From assembly GCF_016807805.1 (NCBI RefSeq), contig NZ_CP063362.1:4568501-4632500 (forward strand): DNA of 64,000 bases. The letters run 5' to 3'. The notes beneath the pieces were generated by a model. The model saw nothing but the letters and a program-made list of their open reading frames with translations, ran no database searches and had not been told where the DNA came from. The stretch is from Xanthobacter dioxanivorans. Lineage in GTDB: Bacteria > Pseudomonadota > Alphaproteobacteria > Rhizobiales > Xanthobacteraceae. The position numbers and the translations under genes were made by a program. Numbering within the stretch: position 1 is the first letter of the stretch; each line of letters starts with the position of its first letter. Positions 8,863 to 18,762 of the stretch are shown here, piece after piece.

Positions 8863-9660
8863 ATGCCGACCCATCGGATCGCCAAGGACCTCGCCGCCGC
8901 CCTGCGCTTCTATTCCCGGATTCCGCTCCCCGCCGGGGGGCATCCGGCGGAGGCCCATGCGGCGCCGGACCTCGACCGCATCGCCTACGCCATTCCCCTC
9001 GCGGGCGTGGTGATCGGTCTCGTGGGCGGCGTCGTGCTCGTTGCCGCGGTGGCGCTGAAGCTGCCCGCCTTCCTCGCCGCCGCGCTGGCGGTGACCGCGC
9101 TCGTGCTCGCCACCGGCGCCTTTCACGAGGACGGCCTCGCCGACACGGCCGATGGCCTCGGCGGGGGTCGGGACCGGGCGCAGAAGCTCGCCATCATGCG
9201 CGACAGCCGCATCGGCACCTACGGCACGGCCGCCCTGGGCCTCTCCCTGCTCCTGCGCATCGGCGCGCTCGAGGCGCTGGTGACGGCGAGCGGACCACTG
9301 CGCACGGCTCTCACGCTGGTCGCCGCGTCGGCGGTCTCGCGGGCCGCCGGCATCCTTCTGCTGCTCGCCCTCCCCCCGGCCCGCGCCGACGGGTCCGGCG
9401 CTGCCTTCGGACAGCCGTCGGCGGAAGCGGCGCTCTCCTGCGGCCTCGTCGCCGCCCTGGTGGCGGCGGTCGTCCTCGTGCCGAGCTTCGGAATAGGCGC
9501 GGCCTTCGCCGGGCTGGTGGGGCCCCTCCTCGCTCTGTTCTTCATGGTGCGCCTCTCCGGCCGCCTCATCGGCGGCCAGACGGGGGACGTGGCGGGTGCG
9601 ACGCAACAAGTGGCAGAGATTGTCTTCCTCATTGGGGTGCTTATCTTTCGGGGCAGGTGA
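8863..9660 (+). CDS. cobS: Adenosylcobinamide-GDP ribazoletransferase (cobalamin-5'-phosphate synthase)
   Basis: Joins adenosylcobinamide-GDP to alpha-ribazole (or its phosphate), the final assembly step of cobalamin, at the inner membrane. At 265 residues it has normal length. The acidic signature FHEDGLADTADGLGGG (about residues 88-102) and the following KLAIMRDSRIGTYGT are diagnostic of CobS/CobV. Several hydrophobic helices follow. Start ATG 8863 places FYSRIPLPAG at residue 17 as in homologues. No other cobalamin gene is adjacent in the window, and no B12 riboswitch is recognisable in the 209-base upstream region. The minus-strand neighbour is divergent. Confidence 0.95.
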   Translation: MPTHRIAKDLAAALRFYSRIPLPAGGHPAEAHAAPDLDRIAYAIPLAGVVIGLVGGVVLVAAVALKLPAFLAAALAVTALVLATGAFHEDGLADTADGLGGGRDRAQKLAIMRDSRIGTYGTAALGLSLLLRIGALEALVTASGPLRTALTLVAASAVSRAAGILLLLALPPARADGSGAAFGQPSAEAALSCGLVAALVAAVVLVPSFGIGAAFAGLVGPLLALFFMVRLSGRLIGGQTGDVAGATQQVAEIVFLIGVLIFRGR

Positions 9661-9718
9661 ACCGGCGCGAGTCGCCGGGCCCGCGCCGGAAACCCGCAAC
9701 GAGGGGTGCCACGACCCG

Positions 9719-9949
9719 ATGTCCATGCCGCCGGAGCCCGCGCCCTGCCAGGACGCCATCGCCACGCCATGCGTGCGCGTGTGTGTCGTGGAGCCGGCGA
9801 GCAGCCTGTGCATCGGCTGCGGGCGAACCCTGCGCGAGATCGGCTCCTGGGCGTCCTATTCCCACGCCACGCGCGCCGCCATCATGTCCGCCCTGCCCGA
9901 GCGCCTCGACCGCCTGAAGGCGAGCGCGCCGGACGCGTTCACGGACTGA
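9719..9949 (+). CDS. DUF1289 family protein
   Basis: Small cytoplasmic protein (76 residues) with the DUF1289 cysteine pattern: TPCVRVCVVEPASSLCIGCG, then GRTLREIGSWASYS. The four cysteines suggest a metal or iron-sulfur site, but no function is established from the sequence. It starts 58 bases after cobS and ends 4 bases before the protease gene, suggesting a cobS-DUF1289-protease transcription unit. ATG 9719 is the only start that places the conserved Cys block near the N-terminus. Confidence 0.88.
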   Translation: MSMPPEPAPCQDAIATPCVRVCVVEPASSLCIGCGRTLREIGSWASYSHATRAAIMSALPERLDRLKASAPDAFTD

Positions 9950-9953
9950 GCCA

Positions 9954-10685
9954 ATGCGCAGCGACCTCCTCCTCTGGATCCTGCTCGTCGGCCTCTTTGG
10001 CGGCGTGGTAGTGCTGGCCGTGCACCACGAGCAGGGCCAGGTGGCCGGCCTCGACCTCAACCAGTTCGGCGCCCTGGTGGGACAGCTCTCCATCGCCATA
10101 TTCGTCGGCGCCGCCTTGTGGTCGGTGGCGCGCGGGCGCATCGCCGAATCCCTTCTGGCCGCCCTGTTCTGGCTGGTGCTCGCGGCGGTCCTGGCCCTCG
10201 GCTACACCTATCGCGAGCCCCTCACCCAGGTGGGCCAGCGGGTACTCGCGGAGATCGCCCCCGGCTATGCGGTGAACGTCGCCCGCAGCCCCGGCATCGC
10301 CTCGGTGGAGGTGACGCGCGCGGCGTCCGGCGATTTCGGCGTCCGCGCCGCCGTCAACGGCACCGGTCTCAACATGCTGGTGGACACCGGGGCAACCTCC
10401 GTGGTGCTCACCCACGAGGCGGCCCAGGCTGCGGGCCTGCCGGTGGACTTCCTCAAATATGACGTGCCCGTGGATACCGCCGGCGGGCGCACCCGGGCCG
10501 CCTCGGTGGTGCTGGACAGCGTGGTGGTGGGCAACATCGTGGAACGGCGGGTGCCGGCGCTGGTCTCTCCGCCCGGCATGTTGCGCACCAGCCTCCTGGG
10601 GATGAGCTTCCTGTCTCGCCTGGAGGCCTTCGAGTTTCGCGGCGACCGGCTGGTGATGCGCGGCGCGGCGGTTGCCGGGCGCTGA
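9954..10685 (+). CDS. Membrane-anchored retropepsin-like aspartic protease (clan AA, TIGR02281 type)
   Basis: 243 residues. Two or three N-terminal membrane helices (about residues 5-24, 42-58, 66-84) are followed by a periplasmic single-domain aspartic protease. The active-site motif is LVDTGATSVVLT at about residues 142-153, the hydrophobic-Gly element is TSLLGMSFLSRL, and VDTAGGRTRAASVVLDSVVVG forms the flap and strand region. Such proteins are monomer halves that dimerise like retropepsin. Substrates in bacteria are mostly unknown. It is probably co-transcribed with the DUF1289 gene ending 4 bases upstream, a pairing that I recall from other Rhizobiales. Confidence 0.9.
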   Translation: MRSDLLLWILLVGLFGGVVVLAVHHEQGQVAGLDLNQFGALVGQLSIAIFVGAALWSVARGRIAESLLAALFWLVLAAVLALGYTYREPLTQVGQRVLAEIAPGYAVNVARSPGIASVEVTRAASGDFGVRAAVNGTGLNMLVDTGATSVVLTHEAAQAAGLPVDFLKYDVPVDTAGGRTRAASVVLDSVVVGNIVERRVPALVSPPGMLRTSLLGMSFLSRLEAFEFRGDRLVMRGAAVAGR

Positions 10686-10783
10686 CGAAAGCGCCCTGCT
10701 CTTTAAAGCCGCCAGAAAGAAGCCGGGACGGGCGGAGCATGTGCTCAACCCTCCCCACCCTTGTGCGATCCTGCTGGAACGCC

Positions 10784-13700
10784 CTACTCGGCCGCCAGGC
10801 GATCCGGCACGGCGGCGGGCTTGACGGGCTCGTCGTGGCGTCCGGACACGGCGTGGTGCACGATCGCATCGAGCCGGTCGAGGTAGAGATAGATCACCGG
10901 CGTGATGTACAGGGTGAGGAGCTGCGAGAACAGCAGCCCGCCCACCACCGCGACGCCGAGGGGCTGGCGCAGCTCGGATCCCGCCCCGGCGCCGATGGCG
11001 ATGGGCAGCACGCCGAAGATGGCGGCCAGCGTCGTCATCATGATCGGCCGGAAGCGCAGCAGCGCCGCCTCGCGGATGGCGTCGAGGGGCGCCGCGCCGC
11101 CGCGTCGTCGTTCAAGCGCAACGTCGATCATCATGATCGCGTTCTTCTTGACGATGCCCACCAGCATGATGATGCCGATGATGGCGATGACGGACAGTTC
11201 CATCCCTGCCGCCATCAGCGTCAGCAGCGCCCCGATGCCCGCCGCGGGAAGGCCGGACAGGATGGTGATTGGGTGGATGAAGCTCTCGTAGAGGATGCCC
11301 AGCACGATATAGATCACCACCACCGCCGCGAGGATGAGCAGCGGCTGGTTGGACAGCGAATCCTGGAACACCTGGGCGGTGCCCTGGAAGCCGGTGACGA
11401 TGCTGGCCGGCAGCCCGGCCTCGCGCGCGGCCGCCTCGATCTCCTCCACCGCCTGGCCCAGGGAGGTCCCCGGCGCGAGGTTGAAGGAGATGGTGACGGA
11501 CGGCTGCTGCTGCTGGTGCTGGATCGAAAGCGGTCCCACCGTGCGGCGGATGTCGGCGATGGTCTCCAACGGCACCACGGCACCCGATGCGGTGCGCAGG
11601 TAGACGCGACCGAGGTCGCCCGGCTCGCGCTGGAAGCGGGGCTGCACCTCGGCGATGATGGCGTACTGGTTGGTGGAGGTGAACAGGGTCGCGATCTGCC
11701 GCGTGCCGAACTGGGTGTAGAGGGCGTCGCGCAGCTTCTGCTCGGTGATGCCGAGGGCCGCCGCCTTGTCCTTGTCGAGCACGATGGTGAGCTGCGGATT
11801 GGTGATCTGCAGGTCCGAAGTCACGTCCCTGAGGCCGGGCAGCTTGCCAAGGCGCTGCTCCATGGTGGCGGCGGCCGGGTAGAGCGCCTGCGTGTCCGAA
11901 CTTTGCAGGGTGTACTGGAACTGGCTCTTGGAGGCGACGGCGCCCACCGAGATGTTCTGCACCGGTTGGAAGAAGACGTTGACCCCGGGCACCTGCGTCA
12001 TGCGGCGGCGCAGGTTCTGGATCACCTCGTTGGCGGTGAGCGTGCGCTCGCCGGCGCCGTGCCCCTTGGGCTTGAGCGCGATGAACAGGCGTCCCGAATT
12101 GGTGGTGCGGCTGCTGCCGGTGGCGCCGGCCGTGGAGACCAGGTAGTCCACGTCGGGATCCGCCCGCACCGCCGCCGCCACCTGCTTCTGGCGCTCCACC
12201 ATGGCGTCGAAGGAGCTGTCGGTGGCTGCCTCGACCGTGCCGATGAGGAAGCCGTTGTCCTCCTGCGGGAAGAAGCCCTTGGGGATGATGATGTAGAGGT
12301 AGACCGACAGGCCGATGGTGATGAGCGTCACGACCAGCATGACCGGCCTATGCCTCAGCACGAAATCGAGGCTCACCCGGTATCCGGCGAGCCAGGCGTC
12401 GAACATGCTCTCGGTGATGCGGAAGAAGGCTGACGGCTTCTTGTGATGGTTCGGCGCCTTCATCACCCGCGCGCACAGCATGGGCGTGAGCGTGAGGGAG
12501 ACGAGGCCGGAGACGAGGATCGCCACCGAGATGGTCACCGCGAATTCGCGGAACACGCGCCCGACCACGCCGCCCATGAACAGCACGGGAATGAACACCG
12601 CCACCAGCGACAGAGTCATGGAGATGATGGTGAAGCCGATCTCCCGCGATCCGAGGATGGCGGCGCGGAAGGGCTTTTCCCCGTTCTCCACGTGGCGGTA
12701 GATATTTTCCAGCACGACGATGGCGTCGTCCACCACGAAGCCGACGCACAGGGTGAGCGCCAGCAGCGTCATGTTGTTGATGGAATAGCCAAACAGCCAC
12801 ATCACCGCGAAGGTGGCGATGATAGAGAGCGGCAGCGCCAGGGACGGGATGATGGTTGCGCGCACGTTGCGCAGGAACAGGAAGATCACCAGCACCACGA
12901 GGACGATGGCCTCGAACAGGGTCTTCTGCACGTCCGCCACCGCCTCGCGGATGGAGACGGAACGGTCGAACATCACATTGATGCTCACCGCGCCCGGAAC
13001 CTGCGCGCGAAATTCCGGCAGGCGCGCGCGCACCTCGTCCACCACGCTCACCGTGTTGGCATCCGGCTGGCGGACGATGGCGAGCACGATGCCGCGCGTG
13101 TCGTTGTACCAGCTCGCAACCCGCTCGTTCTCGACGCCGTCGGAGACGGTGGCGATCTCCTCCAGCCGCACCGGCGCGCCGTTGCGCCAGGCGACGATGG
13201 TCCGGCGGAACTGGGTGGCGTCGGCCTTGGACGAGCCCATGTCGATGGTCTGGGCCTGCTTGGGGCCGGAGACGATGCCGAGCGGCGTGTTGGAGGCGGC
13301 CGCCTCCACCGCGCCCTGGATGTCGTCAGACGAGATGTTGCGCACGCCGGCCGCGCCGGGATCGACGCGGATGCGCACGGCGTATTTCTGCGTGCCGTAG
13401 ATCTGCACCTGCGCCACGCCCGGAAGCTGGGAGATCTGCTGGCCGATCAGCGTGTCCGCATATTCGTTCACCGCCGAAAGCGGCAAGGTGCCCGACGAGA
13501 CGGAGAGGAGCAGCACCGGGGCATCCGCCGGATTGACCTTCCGGTAGCTCGGCGGCGTGGTCATCTCCTGCGGCAGCTGTCGCTGCGCCACGGAGAGGGC
13601 CGACTGCACGTCGAGGGCGGCCGCGTCGATATTGCGATTGAGGTCGAACTGCACCGTGATGGAGGTGGAACCCTGCGTCGACGACGAGGTCAGTGAGGAA

Positions 13701-13927
13701 ATGCCGGCGATGGTGGCCAGCTGGCGCTCGATGGGCGTCGCCACCGCCGTTGCCATGGTGTCCGGGCTGGCGCCCGGCAGCGTCGCGGTGATGTTGATGG
13801 TGGGGAAGTCCACTCGCGGCAATGCCGCCACCGGCAGCTGGCGGTAGGCGAACAGGCCGGCGACGACGAGCGACAGCATCAGCAGCGTCGTCATTACCGG
13901 GCGGCGGATGCAGGTTTCAGCCAGCAT
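10784..13927 (-). CDS. RND multidrug efflux permease (AcrB/MdtB-MdtC type)
   Basis: Inner-membrane proton-driven pump of 1047 residues, full family length. It has the N-terminal helix after MLAETCIRRPVMTTLLML, the periplasmic porter domains, and the helix-4 proton-relay aspartates in CVGFVVDDAIVVLENIYRH, followed by the helix-5/6 repeat. The C-terminal half repeats the architecture (LSGLPAAGIGALLTL, IGIIMLVGIVKKNAIMMID). The sequence KGFFPQEDNGFLIGTVEA resembles the MdtB/MdtC/HAE1 group. It begins 4 bases after the adaptor gene stop, so the two form an operon. No outer-membrane factor (TolC/OprM type) is adjacent, so the pump must borrow one. Confidence 0.96.
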   Translation of the reverse strand: MLAETCIRRPVMTTLLMLSLVVAGLFAYRQLPVAALPRVDFPTINITATLPGASPDTMATAVATPIERQLATIAGISSLTSSSTQGSTSITVQFDLNRNIDAAALDVQSALSVAQRQLPQEMTTPPSYRKVNPADAPVLLLSVSSGTLPLSAVNEYADTLIGQQISQLPGVAQVQIYGTQKYAVRIRVDPGAAGVRNISSDDIQGAVEAAASNTPLGIVSGPKQAQTIDMGSSKADATQFRRTIVAWRNGAPVRLEEIATVSDGVENERVASWYNDTRGIVLAIVRQPDANTVSVVDEVRARLPEFRAQVPGAVSINVMFDRSVSIREAVADVQKTLFEAIVLVVLVIFLFLRNVRATIIPSLALPLSIIATFAVMWLFGYSINNMTLLALTLCVGFVVDDAIVVLENIYRHVENGEKPFRAAILGSREIGFTIISMTLSLVAVFIPVLFMGGVVGRVFREFAVTISVAILVSGLVSLTLTPMLCARVMKAPNHHKKPSAFFRITESMFDAWLAGYRVSLDFVLRHRPVMLVVTLITIGLSVYLYIIIPKGFFPQEDNGFLIGTVEAATDSSFDAMVERQKQVAAAVRADPDVDYLVSTAGATGSSRTTNSGRLFIALKPKGHGAGERTLTANEVIQNLRRRMTQVPGVNVFFQPVQNISVGAVASKSQFQYTLQSSDTQALYPAAATMEQRLGKLPGLRDVTSDLQITNPQLTIVLDKDKAAALGITEQKLRDALYTQFGTRQIATLFTSTNQYAIIAEVQPRFQREPGDLGRVYLRTASGAVVPLETIADIRRTVGPLSIQHQQQQPSVTISFNLAPGTSLGQAVEEIEAAAREAGLPASIVTGFQGTAQVFQDSLSNQPLLILAAVVVIYIVLGILYESFIHPITILSGLPAAGIGALLTLMAAGMELSVIAIIGIIMLVGIVKKNAIMMIDVALERRRGGAAPLDAIREAALLRFRPIMMTTLAAIFGVLPIAIGAGAGSELRQPLGVAVVGGLLFSQLLTLYITPVIYLYLDRLDAIVHHAVSGRHDEPVKPAAVPDRLAAE

Positions 13928-13931
13928 GCGC

Positions 13932-15082
13932 TCAGCTCCCGGTGGCGGGCGCGGCGCGGTTGCGCACGTTCACCCGGCTGCCGTTGCGCAGCGAAAGCTG
14001 CCCGTCCGTCACCACCGTCTCGCCCCCGTCGAGCCCGGTCAGGACGACTGTCCGCCCCTCCAGGGTGCGTCCCACCTTCACCGGCTGCACCTTCGCCCTG
14101 CCATCGGCGACCACGAAGACGAAGGATCCATCCTGCCCGGCCTGCACCGCCTCGCTCGGCACGGCGACGATGTTCTGCTCTACCCGCAGCGTCACCGTGA
14201 CCGAGCCGAGGGTGCCCGGCCACAGCCGTTCGTCGTCATTGGGGAAGACGGCCCTGGCCGTCAGCGTGCCGGTCTGGGGGTCCACGGTGTTGTCGATCAC
14301 CGCCACCGCGCCGCCGGTGATGACCTCCCCGGAGCCCTGCAGCGTGATCGAGACCTTGGCGTCCTTGGCGGCGCGCAGCTCGCCGATATAGCGTTCGGGA
14401 AGACCGAAGGCGACGTAGATGGGCTTAAGCTGACGGACCGTGGCGAGGGTGTCGTCCACACGGATCACCGTGCCCGCCCGAACCGAAGACACGCCGATGC
14501 GCCCCGTGACGGGGATGTGATGTCGTAATAGCCGCGCTGGACCTTCAGGGATTGCAGGTTCGCCTCGTCCTGCTCCACCGTCGCCTTCTGCACGTCGGCG
14601 GTGGTGCGGGCATCGTCCACCTGCACCTGCGACACCGCATTGCGGGAGGCAAGGCCGGTATAGCGGTCCACGTCGCGTCGGGTCTTTTCGAGCTGCACCT
14701 TGTCGCGGGCGAGGGTTGCATCCGCCTGGCGAATCTGCGCGTCGATGACCCGGGAATCGAGGACGTAAAGGGGATCGCCAGCCTTCACGAAGGCGCCGTC
14801 GGCGAATCCCACCTTCTCCACCGCCGCCGCGACCCGCGAGCGGACCGGGACCGTAACCATGGATTCTACCGTGCCGAGGGCCTCCGCCCGCACCGGCAGC
14901 GCGGTGCGTTCCGCCTGCCCGGTGAGCACGGCCACCACCCGCTCGGAGGGGGCAGCCTGCGTCTTCGCCGCCGCGACGACCCAGGGCTTGTGCTCCCACA
15001 ACCAGTAGCCGCCAGCTCCGGCGGCGACCACCGCCAAGGCAAGGAAGATACGACCGGAACGCGACGCCTTCTGGACGGTCAT
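13932..15082 (-). pseudogene. RND efflux periplasmic adaptor (HlyD/MdtA-like), frameshifted as sequenced
   Basis: Membrane fusion protein linking the RND pump to an outer-membrane channel. Reading from ATG 15082 gives a membrane anchor, then the biotinyl/lipoyl and coiled-coil regions (TVPVRSRVAAAVEKVGFADG, KVQLEKTRRDVDRYTGLASR, LKVQRGYYDITSP). The frame then breaks at a C4 run (plus-strand G4 at 14511-14514). The other frame continues exactly where homologues do: VTGRIGVSSVRAGTVI, the beta-barrel and the membrane-proximal domain, ending at 13932. One extra base in the run gives 383 residues, the usual length. There is no other damage, so this is probably a sequencing error and the protein functional. 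Same operon as the pump. Confidence 0.9.
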
Positions 15083-15335
15083 GCGACCTCTCACCGAAAT
15101 CCGGGCCTTTCGACGAGGCCCAGTCCCACGACCTCTCCATGCTTCAGCATGGCAATGAAAAGACCTGCGCGGCGATGCAACATGAAATCGGCGGCCGCGT
15201 CCAATTAAGCTTTGGTCACCTGTACGCGGCCTTCCGGAGGGTGGGATGACGATTTCGTGAGCGGAGCAGTCGAAACCCGGCAATTCCGCTGCAACCTTGC
15301 GCCGAACTCCCAAAGGTCACTTTTGGCAGAGAGCC

Positions 15336-16523
15336 TCACCGCAGGCCCGGAACCTTGGCAAGGCGCTCGAGGGCCCGGTCGATTGTCGTGTCGTGCTTGG
15401 CGAAGCAGAAGCGCACCACGCTGCGCACCGCATCTTCCGCGTAGAATGCCGAGACCGGGATCGCCGCCACCCCGTGGGTGCGCACCAGATCGAGGCAGAA
15501 GGCCTCGTCGTCGGCCGCGTTGGTGAGCGGGGCGAGGTCGATGGACAGGAAGTAGGTGCCGCTCGACGCAAGCACGGAAAACCCCAGATCCGTAAGGCCC
15601 CGGGCCAGCCGATCACGGGAGCGCTGGAGCCCGGCGCGCATGCCGGTGAAATAGTCGTCCGACTTACCGAGCCCGTAGGCCACCGCCACCTGGAGGTTGG
15701 GCGGCGTGGTGAAGGTGAGGAACTGATGCGCCTTGGACAGCACCTTCATCAGCGCAGGTGCTGCGAACACCAGGCCCACCTTCCACCCCGTCATGCCGAA
15801 GATCTTGCCGGCGGAGGAGATCTTCACCGTCCGCTCGCGCATGCCGGGCAGGGCCATCACCGGGACGAAGGCGAGGTCGTCGAAGATGACGTGCTCCCAC
15901 ACTTCGTCGCACACGGCATATGCATCGAACGCGACGCAGAATTCGGCGAGCAGCGTCAGGTCCTGCCGCGAGTACACCACCCCGGTCGGGTTCTGCGGAT
16001 TGTTGAACAGGACCAGCTTGGTGCGCTCGGAGAAGGCGGCGGCAAGCTTCTCCCGCGTGATGTTCCACGCCGGAGGCTCCAGCCGCACCAGCTTCGCGAT
16101 GCCGCCGGCGCGGCGCACCAGCGGCAGATAGGCGTCGTAGAGCGGCTGGAACAGCACCACCTCATCGCCGGGCTCGATCAGGGCGAGCAACGCCCCGGCG
16201 ATCGCCTCGGTGGCGCCGGAGGTGACCATGACCTCGCTGTCCGGGTCGAGCTCCAGCCCTTGCCAGCGGCGATAATGCGCCGCAGCGGCGCGGCGCAGCT
16301 CCACCAGCCCCATCATGGGGGGATATTGGTTCCAACCATCCACCACGGCTTCCGCCGCCTTGCGCCGGACATCCTGCGGGCCGGGATCGTCGGGGAAGCC
16401 CTGACCGAGATTGACCGCATCATGGGTGCGGGCAAGATGCGACATCACCTCGAAGATGGTGGTCGGCAGCTCGGCATAGATCGGGTTGAGCGGGCGGGCG
16501 GGATGAGCGGCTGGCAGGGACAT
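15336..16523 (-). CDS. Class I/II PLP-dependent aminotransferase
   Basis: Cytosolic fold-type I aminotransferase, 395 residues. Visible elements: VNLGQGFPDDPGP (N-terminal substrate loop), SGATEAIAGALLALIEPGDEV (cofactor phosphate region), LVLFNNPQNPTGVVYS (the conserved NPxNPTG), the Asp of YAVCDEVWEHVIFDD that binds the pyridine nitrogen, and the Schiff-base lysine in SSAGKIFGMTGWKVG. C-terminal Arg in VRFCFAKHD binds the substrate carboxylate. The subgroup resembles kynurenine/methionine aminotransferases (YbdL/KAT-like), but amino-acid specificity cannot be fixed. ATG 16523 (MSLPAAHPARPLNP) is chosen over an in-frame ATG seven codons earlier. About 250 bases separate it from the adaptor gene, so it is not clearly part of that operon. 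Confidence 0.93.
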   Translation of the reverse strand: MSLPAAHPARPLNPIYAELPTTIFEVMSHLARTHDAVNLGQGFPDDPGPQDVRRKAAEAVVDGWNQYPPMMGLVELRRAAAAHYRRWQGLELDPDSEVMVTSGATEAIAGALLALIEPGDEVVLFQPLYDAYLPLVRRAGGIAKLVRLEPPAWNITREKLAAAFSERTKLVLFNNPQNPTGVVYSRQDLTLLAEFCVAFDAYAVCDEVWEHVIFDDLAFVPVMALPGMRERTVKISSAGKIFGMTGWKVGLVFAAPALMKVLSKAHQFLTFTTPPNLQVAVAYGLGKSDDYFTGMRAGLQRSRDRLARGLTDLGFSVLASSGTYFLSIDLAPLTNAADDEAFCLDLVRTHGVAAIPVSAFYAEDAVRSVVRFCFAKHDTTIDRALERLAKVPGLR

Positions 16524-16586
16524 GACGGTCGATCGCAAAGGCAAGGCGCCGCGCGGGCGCGGACGGAAACGCGAAGCTCGCGCCCT

Positions 16587-16907
16587 TTAGCCCTTATCGC
16601 TGGGCAGCGGAAGCCCGCCGCCTGCCGGGGCGGGTGCCCCGAGCGGCGCGAGGGCAGCGACCAGCGCCTCCGCCGTCACCTGCGCCATGGGCATCAGCAC
16701 CTTGGCGGCCTCGGTGCGGCGGCCGGGCCGCATGACGAGGACCACCGTCTCCGCGCCGCCGCAGGCTGGATCGCCGCAGGAGATTTCCGAGACAGAGACC
16801 GTGGCCGCTTCCTCCAGAGAGAGGGTTTCGCGCACCAGGTCGGCGAGCCGGCGGGCGGCATCGCGCTCGGGCCCGGCCTCGCCGCGCCGGCGCATGAACA
16901 GCCTCAT
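16587..16907 (-). CDS. Small conserved protein with a Cys-Gly-Asp-Pro-x-Cys motif
   Basis: 106 residues, start at ATG 16907 with a good GGAGG ribosome-binding site five bases upstream. The core ISCGDPACGGAETVVLVM resembles a family of small alphaproteobacterial proteins of unknown function with a CGxPxC signature; the two cysteines could bind a metal or form a redox pair. The rest is Ala/Gly-rich. It lies between the antiporter and aminotransferase genes, all on the minus strand (79 bases after the antiporter stop, 63 before the aminotransferase start). No function can be given. Confidence 0.7.
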   Translation of the reverse strand: MRLFMRRRGEAGPERDAARRLADLVRETLSLEEAATVSVSEISCGDPACGGAETVVLVMRPGRRTEAAKVLMPMAQVTAEALVAALAPLGAPAPAGGGLPLPSDKG

Positions 16908-16986
16908 GTGGTTCCTCCCGCGATCGGCCCCGTTTGCGCCGGCCTGTCTGCCGCCCCGGCGCGGCGGGAACGTGGCGAAGCCGGCA

Positions 16987-18762
16987 TCAATCGTCGTCGC
17001 TGTCCGGCTGCGACAGGCCGAGCAGGCGGCGCGCCCGGGCAATGCCGCGCTTCAGCCGCCCTGCCTCGAGCCGTAGGACGGCCCAGGTCACCCGCCCCTC
17101 CACCACCTCGCGCACCTCGATCACCGCATGCCCGTAGGCGATGCGCATGCCCGGCGCCGGATGGTCGTCGGAGCGGTCGGCGAAGGCCTCGGCGATGGTG
17201 AAGGCGTGTTCGCCGGTCGGCACCGTCAGCCCATAGAAGACGGCGAGGTCGCCGAGCTTCACCTCGCCGACGAAGGGGAAGGCCGCGCTGTCGTCGAGGG
17301 CGGTCGCCTCCTGGGGCCGAAACAGGCGATCGAGCTGGTGGACGCGCCGGGGCGGCGCGAGCACGTAGCCATAGTCGCCCGGCCTGAGCGCGCCGGCCGC
17401 CTCCGGGGTCAGGGTCTGGTTGGCGCGCACCACCATCACCAGCCGCGCCCAGTTGGGCAGCGTGCTCTGGCCGGCCACGGGCGTGCCCTCCGTGACCGGG
17501 TAGGCGACGAGTTCCATGTCGGTCTGGCCCGGCAGGTCGATCTCGAACCGACGGATGCCCGGCTTCGGGTCGGAAAGGGCGACGTCGAGCCGGCGGGCCA
17601 CCGCCGCCATGGTCCAGCCGTGCAGGATGAGCGAGACCAGCACCACCGTGAAGGCGATGTTGAAATACACCTCTGCCTGCGGCAGGTGCGCCAGCATGGG
17701 GATGGTGGCGAGGAAGATGGAGACCGCTCCGCGCAGGCCTGCCCAGGAGATGAACAGCTTCTCCTTGAAGGAGAAGCGGAAGGGCGCGAGGCAGGCGAAC
17801 ACCGCCGCCGGCCGCCCCACCGCGATAAGGAACGCCGCGACCCCGAGCGCCGGCAGGCCGTAGTGTATGATCTTCTGCGGCGAGACCAGCAGGCCCAGCA
17901 TCACGAACATGACGATCTGGCAGAGCCAGGTGACGGTGTCGAGGAACGAGGTGATAGAGGCGATGGCCCGCACCGGCCGGTTTCCCAGCACGAGGCCGGC
18001 GAGGTAGACGGCGAGAAAGCCGGACCCGTGCAGCAGCGAGGTGAGGGCGAACAGCAGGACCGCGACGCCCACAACCATGACGGGATGCAGCCCGCCGGGC
18101 AGATCCACACGATTGAGCAGGGAAACGAGGGCAAAGCCGCCGGCGACACCCAGCACCGCACCGAGCACCAGCTCGCGCAGCACGCCGAACACGACCATGA
18201 AGCCGGGGTCGGCCATGTTGCTGGTGAGAAGCTCCACCAGGAGCACGGTGAGGAACACCGCCGCCGGATCGTTGGTGGCGGATTCGATCTCGATCACCGA
18301 GCCGACCCGGCGGCCGAGATGCAGCCCCTGCGCCCGGACCAGGAACAGCACCGCCGCGGCGTCGGTCGAGGCCACGATGGCGCCGACCAGCAGGCTTTCC
18401 ATCGGCGACAGGTGGAGAAGCGGCGCGGCGACCAGCGCCACGAGGCCCGCGGTGAACACCACGCCCACGGTGGACAGGCCGAGCGCCGGCAGGATCGCAC
18501 CGCGCATGCTGGCGACGCGCATCCGCAGGCCGCCGTCGAAAAGAATGACCGCCAGCGCCGCCGAGCCCACCATGTAGGTGGCCCAGTAGTCATCGAAGTG
18601 AATTCCGCCGGGCCCTCCCTCGCCCGCGGCCATGCCGATGACGAGGAAGACGAGGAGGATGGGCGCGCCGAAACGTGCCGCGAGCAGGCTTGAGAGCGTG
18701 CCCACCACCACCAGCGCCGCCACCACCAGCAGCACCGCGTTTGAAATCACCACCGAACCCAT
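16987..18762 (-). CDS. K+/H+ antiporter, NhaP2/CvrA type, with regulatory C-terminus
   Basis: Monovalent cation:proton antiporter (CPA1 family), 591 residues. Residues ~1-395 form the transporter domain with the characteristic GSAALAVILFDGGLRMR, VGAIVASTDAAAVLFLVR and IEIESATNDPAAVFLTVLLV motifs; ATND carries the ion-binding Asn-Asp pair. The C-terminal ~190 residues contain a TrkA-C-like segment (DMELVAYPVTEGTPVAG, LRPGDYGYVLAPP) and a CorC/HlyC-like domain (FPFVGEVKLGDLAVFYGL), the arrangement of NhaP2/CvrA, which regulates ion balance and cell volume. Start ATG 18762 (MGSVVISNAVLL) is preferred over an ATG 11 codons upstream because it begins just before the first helix. Confidence 0.93.
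   Translation of the reverse strand: MGSVVISNAVLLVVAALVVVGTLSSLLAARFGAPILLVFLVIGMAAGEGGPGGIHFDDYWATYMVGSAALAVILFDGGLRMRVASMRGAILPALGLSTVGVVFTAGLVALVAAPLLHLSPMESLLVGAIVASTDAAAVLFLVRAQGLHLGRRVGSVIEIESATNDPAAVFLTVLLVELLTSNMADPGFMVVFGVLRELVLGAVLGVAGGFALVSLLNRVDLPGGLHPVMVVGVAVLLFALTSLLHGSGFLAVYLAGLVLGNRPVRAIASITSFLDTVTWLCQIVMFVMLGLLVSPQKIIHYGLPALGVAAFLIAVGRPAAVFACLAPFRFSFKEKLFISWAGLRGAVSIFLATIPMLAHLPQAEVYFNIAFTVVLVSLILHGWTMAAVARRLDVALSDPKPGIRRFEIDLPGQTDMELVAYPVTEGTPVAGQSTLPNWARLVMVVRANQTLTPEAAGALRPGDYGYVLAPPRRVHQLDRLFRPQEATALDDSAAFPFVGEVKLGDLAVFYGLTVPTGEHAFTIAEAFADRSDDHPAPGMRIAYGHAVIEVREVVEGRVTWAVLRLEAGRLKRGIARARRLLGLSQPDSDDD

Noticed and set aside
10739-12433. 564-codon plus-strand open frame inside the RND pump gene
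   Set aside because: Antisense to a fully motif-supported efflux gene and low-complexity (Asp/His/Arg/Gly repeats).
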